64,000 bases of DNA, from NCBI GenBank assembly GCA_001599935.1, contig BCIJ01000019.1, positions 336,913 to 400,912 of the forward strand, given 5' to 3'. The stretch is from Holtermannia corniformis. Lineage: Eukaryota; Basidiomycota; Tremellomycetes; Holtermanniales. A model generated the notes under the pieces. It had not been told where the DNA came from, searched no databases, and saw nothing but the letters and a program-made list of their open reading frames with translations. The position numbers were made by a program, and so were the translations under genes. Positions 21,897 to 32,279 of this stretch are shown in pieces (positions within the stretch are counted from its first letter, which is position 1; each line of letters starts with the position of its first letter).

Positions 21897-23390
21897 CTTG
21901 TAGCCTGTATGTCGTCAACTGGTATAGTGACTCGCTGCCTCGGAGAGTCCGAGTCCAAGAGACACGAGACACGGCCACGATCTACGATCACGTGATTTAT
22001 GCGGGGTAAAGCCGGCCGGATCATCCGAATGCGGGGTAAGTCTGTGCGGGGCTTCACGAGCTCGAGACTGTAGTGAGGGTGAGCTTGCGAAGACTGCGCG
22101 ATGCACAAGAGGCAGCAGCAGGCCAATCAGTCCACGATCGATCATCATAGCCGCAGTCTCAAGGTTTATGGTGACTATGTAATCACACATAGCCCCTTGG
22201 CCGTGCTCCAAGCCAAGCTCATTAGCGGCGTCACCGGAACCGACCTGTCTTTCGATGATCTGAGAATGTGCCAGACGTGTACGAGCCCCTTCATCAGCTT
22301 CGGCGGGGTATGGGTCTGCTTTGCCGTGCAGAGTTGGCGGATCACCGTCCGACCCACCGGCAACCGACCTCCGTACCGAACAGGACCCCGTTTCCCAACC
22401 CCTGTGTGTGTCTGGCCGTGCTGGGCTCGGCGAGCACAGACAGAGAGCACCATGCGTTCACCCCCGTCCTCTCCGGGTTCCAAGGAGTCTATCGAAGCCG
22501 CAACCTAGTTGGGCGCCGGTGACCAGCGCTGCCTTTGGTGCTAACCGTGCTCGTGTGCTCTCGTGTGCGTGACAAGGTGATGATAGTCTGCGGTCCCCTA
22601 TGCGGAGGCTGGTGCGTTGCCAGCGCCCGCTGATCACTCGGCGCTCACGCCACCGACTTGCGTGGGCCGTCGTGTGTTTCAGGCCCGAGGGACGAATCAG
22701 GGTCTGCTCTTGCCGCTACCGCTCGCCCTGACGCAAGCTGAGGATCGTCCTCATTGGCTTGGACCAAAGCAGAGTTGGCATCGCTCGCCCCTGGCGGACG
22801 AGCTGTGTCTATCGGGCGCACTCTGTATGCTGGCTCGGACGTCAGAGTGAGCAAGGCAGTGCCCTCTTAACATTCCGGCGGCGCGGGCGCCCGACCGACT
22901 CTTACTCCTTCCCCACTTCTTGCTCCACTTGCCCGAAACCACTCTCGGTAAGTCGTGTCAAGTCGCTTCTCGACGCCCTGCCTTCGCTCACCGATGCGCG
23001 TGCCGTTCCGCCGGTCATAGCCATTCTCAGTCCTTGCCTCCGCTCGTCACGCTCGCTTTCAGCGCCTACAGGCTCAGCCGATCAGTCGATAGATCGCTGC
23101 AGCGGCGCTGCTTCTTGTCCACAAACGGTACTTTTGACGGGCACATATTGCCGCAGTCATAATCAAGACTCTATCAGCTCTCGTGCTTCCAGAGGATTGC
23201 CTCAAGATCTCACACGAGCAGAGGCTACGCCGTGACTCTTCGACAGCAACTCTTTTGAGCTGAGCCCGCGCTCCCCGGCCATCGTGACAAGGACGCCATA
23301 GACTTCCTGCCGACGACAAACTTCTCCTTTTTGGACTTTTGACTTCGTATAGACTTATCCTACGAGCACTGTGGGTGGAGTCGCTCGACT
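21897..23390. other. Long divergent intergenic region (ALDH7 / HSF-type regulator)
   Basis: About 1.5 kb between divergent genes. Close to the ALDH gene lie a palindromic ATCACGTGAT at 21987-21996 and three GCGGGG hexamers at 22001, 22031 and 22046. The right half (22880-23390) is pyrimidine-rich with several possible donor sites (for example GTAAGTCGTG near 22949), so the HSF-type gene may have a long, spliced 5' leader. No coding frame with support. Confidence 0.5.
21987..22051. promoter_or_regulatory. Putative ALDH upstream sites: CACGTG palindrome and three GCGGGG boxes
   Basis: ATCACGTGAT (21987-21996) is followed by GCGGGG at 22001-22006, 22031-22036 and 22046-22051; the first two are part of an 11-bp repeat ATGCGGGGTAA. 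GCGGGG fits the SYGGGG consensus of Mig1/CreA-type repressors, and CACGTG fits bHLH factors. The sites are about 90-155 bp upstream of the ALDH start codon. Confidence 0.35.
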
Positions 23391-26038
23391 ATGGACGCCA
23401 ACAGCTTACTGTACCCGCTAGTTTTCTCAATTCTTTCGAGCATGGAGTTATCGCGACCTGCTTTGGTGCTGCCGCAGGCGCAACAACCCTCCGACGCAGC
23501 TGACGAGGCAGCGGCAATGTACCCCGATGCGGCCCGCGCTTCGGCAGAGGACGCCATGGACGTTTCCGGTGCACCATCCGTGGGGTGCATGTCGGACTTG
23601 GAGGGGTTGCCGCTGGCACCGGCCGTGCCCATGTCGGACGATTTCCCCATGGCCGAGTCCCTGCCGTTCACTTTCATGCAAGATGCAGGCTCGGTGCGAG
23701 CGCCTATGAATCACGGCGATCCCATGATCCAGCGCTTGCATCCTTGGCAGCTGCCAACGCTCGATGTCAACGTCAACGTCGACAACCCGTTCGCCTTCCC
23801 AGGTGGGGCTTCTGACTTTTCAGAGTCATTCCCGTCTTCGGCAGAAGTCTCGCAGCTCGCCAGCCCGCTCTCGTCGTCGGTGTACGATGGCCTGTACAAT
23901 CTTGGCTTCGCGCACGGCGGGCTGCAGGGTCCGGCAGACCTTGATGCCGCGTTCGCGCAAGCACAACCGGGATGGCTGTACCCGCAGCCTCAGCCCGACT
24001 ATCAGTCCGAGTATGCGCAGCCACAGGCATTGCTACCGCTGAATGGGTTCGCGCCTGCCATGTCGACAATCCCGGATTTCAGCGCTGTGGCTTTGCAGTC
24101 GCAACCGCAGATCTTGCTGGATGTTGCCGATACCACGGCTCCTTGTGTCGATGACATTGCTCCTCCAAGGACAGGACGGCCGTACTCGCACTCGCTCTCG
24201 GCCATCACCACGTCTTTTACCAACATGACGACGATCGCCGACACGCAGCCCATGAAAAGTGAAGAGGTATCCCCGGTCCAAGCACCCGAGCCCGCGCAGA
24301 ACTCGCCCATGATCACCCCGACATCCGAGAAAGCCATCACGCCTGCACAAAAAGAACCTCCGCCTGTCCTGACCACGACACCGCTCGATCCTGCGCGTCG
24401 TCCATTGTCGCGCCGCGCGTACTCGTCACCTTCCCTCAATGTTGATGCAGCGCATGGAGAGAAGACGTCACCCGCGGTTGACGTCGACGAGCTTGCGCAG
24501 ATCAACGAAGGCGAGACGATGGACGTTTTGTTACCCAGGCGTGCCACGCAACAGGGCGTGGACGATGGCGAAGTCAAACTCGAGGTGGAACTGCAGTCAG
24601 GGACGCAAGCCAAGAACATCGAGGTGCCTCAGGGTCGCTTCGTGACCAAGCTGTGGAAGTAGGTCTCATGCGACTAAGCACATACCCTGCTGAGCGCACA
24701 CAGGATGATGCAACACCATCCGGATCTCGGAGTCATCAAGTGGACTGACGATGGCACGGGCATCATTGTGCCGCGAGCTGGTGATGTGTGTTTCGAAAAG
24801 CTTGTTACGCATAAAGCTGACGAGAACCCTCAGCTTGCCGAGACGCGTATGTTCAAGTGCGCCAAGTGATAGCACACACTGATGTACTCAGTGCTTCCAA
24901 TCTACTTCCGCCACCGCAACTTCCATACGTTTTCGAGGCAGCTTGTAACGTGAGTTTACGCACCCGTTGCGACGCTCGGCTCATAGCGTTGTAGGTATGG
25001 CTTCACGAAGACAAAGTGTTCCGCCCAGGACAGTAGTCTGAAGCGTGTGACGGACGCGGACCTGTCAGTTTGCGTACCCTTCCATGAGTAAGCTAAGACC
25101 TACAGGCGCTGGGACTTTGTCCACCCCAGCTTCATCCGAGGCCGCCCTGAGCTGCTCGAAGAAGTGAAGCGCAAGTCTTCCGATCCAACCCCGATCCCGC
25201 GAGTGCGCAACCGTACTCGTGCCGTTTCAGCCGTTACCAACCCAGTCAGCCACTCTCAGCTGCAGCGCGAGCACGACGAGCAGCGCGCTCAGATAGTCGT
25301 GTACCGCGCAAACTTGGAAGCTGCACTCGCTCGAAACGATGCCCTTGATCGGGCATACGTTCGAGAACGCAGTCGCGCCAACAGACTGGCCGGGCTCGCA
25401 GTGTCAATGCTGAGCATGCACGCGTTCCCTCCAGGTGAGTCGTATCGAGTACAAGTAAAAATGGCTGAACACATAAAGGCTCACTGCCCAACTATGACGC
25501 GTCGGACTTGGTAATCTTGCATAGTCCATCGGCCTCGTTTGACGACGAAGACTTTGAAGACGGAGACGAGTGCGGCTACACCCCGCCGCCAAACCAGCAG
25601 TTCCATCCGCCAACTTTCTTCCCGGGTAATTGCTACCCTCAGCTCAACGGCGAGGGGGCCTATGGGCAGATGCCAGCGTTTGGCCCCTACGCACCGGACG
25701 AGCCGTCATCTGCGTCGTCACTCCGCGCCTCGTCCAGTAGCGGTCTCCTGACGCCCACATTCGGCGCTTTCCCCGAGCAGCCGCCCTTGAACCCATTCGA
25801 CCCGGCGTTCATGACGGCAGCAGGAGATCGACGCATCAAGCGTCCAAGGCAAGATGAGATCCAGCAGCAGCCGCAACTGCAGCTCCCGAGCCATCAAGTC
25901 CCCCCGCGACTGCGCTCTTACTCGGCATCGGCGACGGCGACGGCCAAGCTTGCACGGTCTTCTGGAACGTTTCCACGGCCTGGCCGGCTCAAGCGCTCGT
26001 CTCAAAGCCAGCTGCAGCCACTGCCCAACGCGAATTGA
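23391..26038 (+). CDS. HSF-type DNA-binding domain transcription factor
   Basis: A first exon of 423 codons encodes an acidic, Ala/Pro/Ser-rich region. Splicing then joins RFVTKLWK to MMQQHPDLGVIKWTDDGTG, giving an HSF DNA-binding domain at about residues 415-520: LPIYFRHRNFHTFSRQL, then YGFTK, then RWDFVHPSFIRGRPELLEEV. A coiled-coil segment follows (SQLQREHDEQRAQIVVYRAN... with ALARNDALDRAYVRERSRAN). The C-terminal activation-like region (acidic, Pro/Gln-rich) carries a basic KRPRQDE stretch and ends PLPNAN at 26038. The unusually long N-terminal extension before the DNA-binding domain differs from metazoan HSF1; some fungal Hsf1 and Sfl1-like proteins are built this way. Which of these it is cannot be told by eye. 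Confidence 0.88.
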
Positions 26039-26176
26039 AATTGGTCACAAGGAAGAGATAGAGGAGTGCGGCAGGACCGACGGGCTGTCGAATATTCTTG
26101 ACGAGTAATGCGGACGATTGAAAATGTACATGATAACGACATGATGTGAAGGGATACAACACGGCTGTGGGATGAC

Positions 26177-27851
26177 TCAGATCCTCTCCAAGACTACTGC
26201 AATGCCTTGCCCGCCTCCGATACATGCCGCTCCCAATGCCCACTGCTTGTTGAGTCTATGCAGGTTGTGCGTAAGATTGGCAATGATCCTACAGATTTGT
26301 CAGCTGGTAGACGCGTTTGCGGCCTGTGAAGCTCACCGGGCACCGCTGGCACCTAGGGGATGGCCAAGAGCAATGGCCCCGCCTGAATTTGCTGTCAGCG
26401 CAGCGCTCCAGTCGTACGTGTACAACTCACCAAACATGTTGCTTTTCTCATTCGGCAGCTCAAGCTCCTTCTGAACTGCCAGCCATTGCGCCGCAAACGC
26501 CTGTGCTTGTGTCAGACGCCCTGCAACGAGCTCTTCTCTTCCGCCCACCTCGTTGACCTCGATGATATCCATGTCATCAACGCGCTTGCCAATCTTGTCC
26601 AAAGCGGCCTTGATCGATGCCACTGGTCCGATACCCATGATCTCTGGCTCGCACGCGCTCCAAGCGTAGCTTGCGACTCGGGCCAAAGGCTTGACGCCGT
26701 AACGTGCCAAGCTCGCCTCGGACATGACGATATTTGCAGCTGCACCGTCGCAGATGCCGGAAGCATTGCCGGCCGTCACTGTGCCCTCTTTCGGTATGAA
26801 TACGGATGACAGCGAGGAAAGTGTCTGGAGAGTGGTTGCGGCTCGCGGGTGCTCATCTGCCTCTAGCGTCTGTGGTACGCCCTTGCGTGGTGGGAGTGAG
26901 ACTGGAGTGAGCTCGGCGTTGAATGCGCCGGCCTTCAGACCGGCTTGGTACCGTTCTTGCGACTGTAGAGCGTAGGCTGCGCTGGCATTAGTCTATCGCT
27001 TCAACATTGAGTCCACGCACCATCGCAATCTTGCCTTGAGATGCCGTACTTCTTTGCGAGGTTCTCGGCCGTGACTAAGCGTTGCTTAAGTTGCAGGTCG
27101 TAGGGCCAGACGAAGAAAACTCACTTCCCATGGGCGTTTTTTTGCCGCCCGGGTTCTGATCCGTCAAAGCCGCCGCTAGCGAGTCCTCGAGCTTCAAATC
27201 GAGGCCGTAGCGATTTCCGAAACTGAAACGAACACACATCAGGAATCGTTCACTGGCTCGTGGGAAGATGCAAACCGAGAGGCACCAGAGAGCGTATAAG
27301 GGCTCATACTCATATTCTCGGTGCCACCAGTCAGACATACGTCTGCTTCGCCGAGGGTGATGGTCTGCACGGCGGTGATGAGGGATTGGAAGCCTGAACC
27401 ACAGAGCCTGCAGCTACTCAGCGCTTGGGCTCGACATGGAAGTACCCACATACCGATTGACAGTCAAAGCCGGTACAGTCGGCTTCAATCCCGAGAGGTG
27501 CCCGACGTGTCTCGCAAGATATGGAACCGAGTTGTCCGACTGGGCCACATTACTGGCAGGTCGTCAGTGTGTCGCAACGTCTGCCCCATGTTGCCGACCG
27601 ACCCAAAGAAGACTTGATCGACCTCTACACTAGCTGGAAGCTCTGCCAATGCTGCCCTGCCTGCCAAGCCACCCAGCTCAGACGCCCTGAAGTCTTTCAA
27701 TCTACCCACGCATGAGCTACACGACACATCACCCACGTCCTGGAACGCACTTGCCACCGTAGGCTCCGAAAGGCGTCCGTTTCGACGCGACCACGAACGA
27801 CTCTGGCTTGGCAGCTGCAAACGAAGCTAGTGCTCTCCTTGACGTGTGCAT
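26177..27851 (-). CDS. 3-ketoacyl-CoA thiolase, ACAA2-like, mitochondrial
   Basis: Catalyses thiolytic cleavage of 3-ketoacyl-CoA, the last step of beta-oxidation. From ATG 27851 a short Ser/Arg/Ala presequence (MHTSRRALASFAAAK) precedes SFVVASKRTPFGAYGG. Then come LARHVGHLSG; the acyl-accepting cysteine motif NRLCGSGFQSL (about 27395-27425); LTGGTENMS; PMGITAENLAKKYGISRQD; TVTAGNASGICDGAAA; the catalytic His loop GGAIALGHPLGASGAR; and the second Cys motif CIGGGQGIAVVLERI with stop 26177-26179. The NAFxAQW-type segment (EVNEAFAAQWLAVQ) is intact once an intron is removed. The overall order fits ACAA2 more closely than cytosolic acetyl-CoA acetyltransferase. Seven or more introns. About 400 residues. 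Confidence 0.92.
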
Positions 27852-27998
27852 GGTGCTTGGGTCGTCGACAGCAAGGTTGTGGTGAAGCGTGAAGCAGTCG
27901 GCAACCACTCAACCGGCGATCGGAATCCGACGGCTCGATCTCGGAGCTCCGATCATCGGTCTGTGCGCTTTGGCTAATATGCTTTATTATGAGACTAG

Positions 27999-28820
27999 CT
28001 AGAGCTTGGATGTCCGTACTTTGCGCACCTCGCACGACTCGTTGTCCGTCTTCTCGCCAAAAGACACCGTTACCTCGCGCTCATCACTCCTCAGCCCCAA
28101 GGCTTGCTGCTGGACCAGGATCATAGCATCATAATAGCGGGCGCAGAACGCTTTTACATGGGGGCTCTGTAATGCACTAGGCCACGTGTCAACATAATTT
28201 AAGCGGCTTAAATTAGCAGGCCTATGACCAGTTTCAAGGGGGAGCCTATGCTTCCCCTTTCTGGTTAGACACTTGCCTATCCCACGCCCGCGCGATACGG
28301 CGGCGACGTACAACTAGTGGTTCTCGCAGCCGTCCCAGAGTGACTTAGCCTCCGGACTGTTGAAGCTTGCTGAGACGATGTCCATGCTGTCGTTGAAGAC
28401 AAATGTGGCGTCATAAGGCAGGTCGCTCCTTGCGGTGGTCATTTTGTTGGTTCACAGCTCGAGTGTGTTCAAAAAAGTTGGTCACGATGCGTACTTATCT
28501 GCTCGCAGAGCTGAGTCTTAATACCGGCCGTCTATGGAGCAGTTCGGCGATGACAGTTTGGTCTTGTTCCTTTGCTAGGCGCGGCAAGTCGGCAATTGTC
28601 ACTGCCATGTCTCCTTTCACTCCCGAGCTTCCAGTGTCCATCATGGACCGCATGGTGCAGACGCATTCGCACGCTGCCGAGTACAGTGGTGGCTGCCCGT
28701 GAAGCTTTGGCTGTTTCAACCAAGGACACCAGCCGATCAGCTGCCGACTAGTGCTCCGTACACCAACTCATTTCGGCACAGAGCGCACGCGCTGGCCGCG
28801 ACATATGTTCTAATGTGCAT
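27999..28820 (-). CDS. Possible small multi-exon gene, structure unresolved
   Basis: Fragments on the minus strand look like coding exons but I could not join them all. One piece runs KASRAATTVLGS, spliced in frame to SGVKGDMAVTIADLPRLAKE and ending near KTQLCEQ (about 28510-28725). A second carries YDATFVFNDSMDIVSASFNS and ends DGCENH (about 28318-28410). A third reads VKAFCARYYDAMILVQQQAL and stops at 27999. The tentative start is an ATG near 28760-28805. Frame continuity between pieces fails at my hand-placed junctions, so these could be one gene, two genes or a decaying one. No domain recognised. Confidence 0.3.
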
Positions 28821-28853
28821 ACAAATGATCTCGGCGCCAGTACATACCAGACA

Positions 28854-30290
28854 TCACCACCTGCGCGACATGAACCCCAGAGATCCCGGCTGCTGCTGCG
28901 CCGGAAACGGTGGCATGGCGTGATGCGACATCATTGAAGGATTCGGATATGGCGGCAGTGGCGGTGGAGGCTGTTGATAATTCGCCATGAGTGGTTGCGT
29001 GTGCGGTGGGTAGAAGTGCATGAATGGCTGCTGTGGGATGAGAGAGTGGTATTGTTGCCGGAACGCGAGGGGTGCGTTGCGGAACAGACGCGGGTTCTGT
29101 AGCACATATTGCTGTTGCTCTTGCGGCGGCAGGCGGGAGAAAGCGAGCCGCTACGGAGACAACTCAGCACGAGCCACGTTGTGGTGTGTAGGATGTGCTC
29201 ACCTCAGCCTCGTCTTTATGCCGCCGCTTGACGAGCCACAAGACCATGCCCAACAACGCAAGCGCCACTAGCGCACCAGCAACGCTCAAACCAGCAACCA
29301 CCTTCTTCGTATTAGTAGATGGTAAGGGATCGATCGGGAGCGCCTCTGGCGTTCGCCTGGATATGGTGCGCCAGACAGTCTCTGCGGGTAAAGGAACAGG
29401 GCTAGGCGAGTAGGTCGGCACTGGCGCGACAGAGAGTAGCTGGCTCGAGAAAAATGTGTATTGGAAGCGGAGCGGCGACCGGCAGAGCCCGTTGGCGTCC
29501 TGTAGGAGGTCAATCTTCGGCGCTGCTTGTCACTGTCGGCCGTTCATTACTTACGGTTGAGGGTTGGTACCATGTCTGATTGATAACGAACTCGTGCCAG
29601 CCGGGGACATCAAACTTGAACTCATACACGACGGGACTGGGTTCGATTGAGACGCTGAGGAAAGATCAGCGCCGTGTCGTAGATGAATAGACGTGACCAC
29701 TCACGCGCAGACATCTAGCGATGTTTCGTCGGGTACAGCATCGCCGGTTGTTGGGAACACGTCGGCCTGTTGTTATTGATGAGGGGCGACACGTACCCAG
29801 TGGAGTGTAACGTACGGTGTAATTAGGCATGATGAGGATTGGCAGCACTGTCCTGGTCCAGCCTTCAATTGGCGTGAAGGGTCTAGGACCTGGCTCTACA
29901 AAACCGAATCGGTAGGTGAGACCTGTCTCGGGTTAGGTTGTCTGCTCAGCTGAAGATCATCGCTGAAGGTGGACGCGACGCACCAGTATAAATCGTCCCA
30001 GATGGGTTCGGCATGATCAGGCCCATGACTCCCGGTATGCTTAATTGCTTCTCGCCGTCATCGCCAGCCGGCTGCGTGCTTTCAGGTAGAGCAGTCGTAA
30101 TCTGCTGCACGGAAGAAGGGATATCAAGCGACGCAGTGTCTGAGACGGTCGATATGTCGGCATTGTCGGTTTGTGTCTCTTCGACCTGTCGAAGGTCGAG
30201 TGCAACAGTAGTGCGAGTCGCGGATGGTGTCACGGAGGTAGAAGGTCCATGTAGAGGGTTGTGCGTGGTCACGGCAGGAGGGTACACCAT
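28854..30290 (-). CDS. Single-pass membrane protein with Pro/Gln-rich tail
   Basis: The supported part runs from about ATG 30290 (MVYPPAVTTHNPLHG) through a Thr/Ser-rich region, then exons with VEPGPRPFTPIEGW, VYEFKFDVPGWHEFVIN (an extracellular beta-rich segment) and a linker. The transmembrane helix is VVAGLSVAGALVALALLGMV, followed by WLVKRRHKDEAE. The cytoplasmic tail is very rich in Pro, Gln, His and Met (YQQPPPPLPPYPNPSMM) and ends SLGFMSRRW at 28854. An in-frame stop lies just upstream of the stated start, and no signal peptide is visible from it, so the true first exon is probably further right (30300-30750) and unresolved. Family not recognised; overall plan resembles the protein at 544-2427. 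Confidence 0.5.
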
Positions 30291-30919
30291 GCTGAGCTTG
30301 AGCTCGCTCTAGCGTGCGGTTGCCGCAGCACAGTCAACTTGGCTTGTGTCGTGTACGAGCCTATCGGGGCTCTACAAATCGCAAAGTCAGCATGCCGTGT
30401 CAGCCAAACATGCTGATTTGGCCACCGATCGTGACCATCGACGGTGAGGATGCGGTGCTTACATTTCGGCGAGCCGACTTGCTCCAAAGGGGGCCGCTTG
30501 TCGATCCTTTCGCCTCGTGTCGCCTTGGCTAGATTGGTCGTTCCGGACACTTCAGCTGGGTGAAGACCAGGCAGTGAGCACTACAATAAACTTCAACAGC
30601 TCATCGATTCCAAAGTCAAGACAGCGCCTGACGTCCTGAGCGCACGGGCCCGCTAGATAGGGTCAGTAAGTAGACGGTCAGTCAACCCAAAGGAACAGTG
30701 TGCCCTAGGAGGTCTCGTCTGTCAGTCTCAGCTGCATGTCAGTGGATGAAGATGTGCGCCTCACGCCGATGCAAGCTCCACAGGTGAGCAAACGAGATCT
30801 ACAGCACGTATCAGCAGCAAGGCCGTTCGTGATGCGCCACGTGGCTTCCACGCTTTCATGGTTCGACGCGACTTTCCTGACGCGAACTCGCTGCAAGCTG
30901 TCTTCAGAGCTCCAACACC
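30291..30919. other. Divergent intergenic region, possibly with an unresolved first exon
   Basis: About 630 bp. On the minus strand there are plausible splice sites (GTAAGCACC donor near 30462 and a TTTGTAG acceptor near 30375), suggesting leader exons of the membrane protein gene. On the plus strand it is the promoter of the RNase H2 subunit gene. Nothing else seen. Confidence 0.4.
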
Positions 30920-31871
30920 ATGCAACGCCAGGAAATAAGCACAGTCCTCAGCCTGCCACCCAACAGCTCACACACGCTCCCCGCTCTGCCAAATCACCAT
31001 CTCAACCTCCTCCCCTTCGATCTCAAACACACTGGGAACGCCCCGATCAGCACCTACTTTCAACCACACGCCTCATCCTCCTCGACCTCGTATGCGAGCT
31101 TCCGCGGTCGGCGTGTATACTCGAACGAGGTAGCCTTGCCAGAGGGCTATACGGGCTATGTTCTGTCAGGTCCTGCCAAGCCATCGGCGTCGGATGTCGA
31201 TGTTGTGTCCTCCGGCTCGGCGGTACGAGGGACAGGCAGCCTCTTGACTCCTGCCCCTTCCCTCGTCATGCAGGTTCAGGAACAGGAGCACGATGGACCA
31301 CGGAGATCACCTAGGAAGTCTCGAGCGGTAGCACCCATCCGGGCGAAGCCTGTGGTCAGTAAAATGACGGCTGGACCGACCAAGCGCAAATTCAAGCTGG
31401 ACAGCGACAGCGAGAGTGGCGATGATGCCGAACCCGACGTTCAACCTGCCATCGAGCAACCGCGTCGCATAATCATGGCAGATAGGCTATCGGTGGAGTC
31501 CAAGCCAGAGCAAGAGGCGGAGACTGTGCCAAACCCCGCACTCGAGGACGAGGTGCTTCTCGCTAGGCACGATGGGGCCAGTGCACCGCCAAGTGCACCT
31601 ACCGTCATCGAGCGCCTTCTCCAACCAAAAGCCACCTTTTCATCATTCCTCTTATGGACGCCAGATGCTCCGTGGCAAGGTGGTGCGGCCGTCGGTGGCG
31701 GTGCGGATGAATTCGTCAAGAGTCTGGGCGAGTGGCGGGCGCTACATGCGGAGGTCAGTCCGATCCGAGCATTGAGACAACGAGTCTGACCACGTCATAT
31801 AGGTGAATAAACCAGTGAATATTGAGGCTTTGCTTGCGAGTGATCAGGATTTGGCACGAGTGGCGATCTGA
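30920..31871 (+). CDS. Ribonuclease H2 subunit C (Rnh203-like)
   Basis: Non-catalytic subunit of the trimeric RNase H2, which removes ribonucleotides and RNA:DNA hybrids in the nucleus. ATG 30920. The family core is split: LNLLPFDLKHTGNAPISTYF and FRGRRVYSNEVALPEGYTGY at the N-terminus, and ATFSSFLLWTPDAPWQGG, DEFVKSLGEWRALHAEV and NKPVNIEALL at the C-terminus. A 140-residue charged insert (basic RRSPRKSR and acidic DSDSESGDDAEPD) lies between. The last intron starts GTCAGTCC at about 31752 and ends CATATAG; splicing changes the C-terminus to LASDQDLARVAI with stop at 31869-31871. The unspliced frame would stop at 31789 and lose the conserved end. Confidence 0.85.
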
Positions 31872-32279
31872 AATGCAACCTACATTAGGCAGGTCTTGAA
31901 GCCTCGACGCACAACGTCCATTCAACGGCGCCGAGGTACGCAATATGTGACATGATTGGCGTCCAAATGAGTGGCAGAACAGACTACTGTTTGTCCTTGG
32001 CGATATATGCGATTACTGCTCTGGAAGGAAAGGCAGTGCAACACGCCACAGAAGCGAAACTCGACTTGTTCCAGCAACTCCCATGCAGGCAAGGGAATTA
32101 CTGACCTAAAGTCTTCGACGTTCATCTCATTCTGCGAGAATCGAGACCATAGCCGCGCAGCGCACAGACCCATTTCGACGAAATTGTTTAGTGTCACTAG
32201 AATTCGCTTGCACGAGAAGACAATGGATACATTATACTATCATTAACCAAGATAGCGTCATCTAAATACGAGACCAGCC
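31872..32279. other. Convergent intergenic gap, nothing recognised
   Basis: About 400 bp between the stop codons of the convergent RNase H2C and WSC genes. It is AT-richer than its surroundings and presumably contains the two 3' untranslated regions. The overlapping short frames have no features. Confidence 0.5.
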
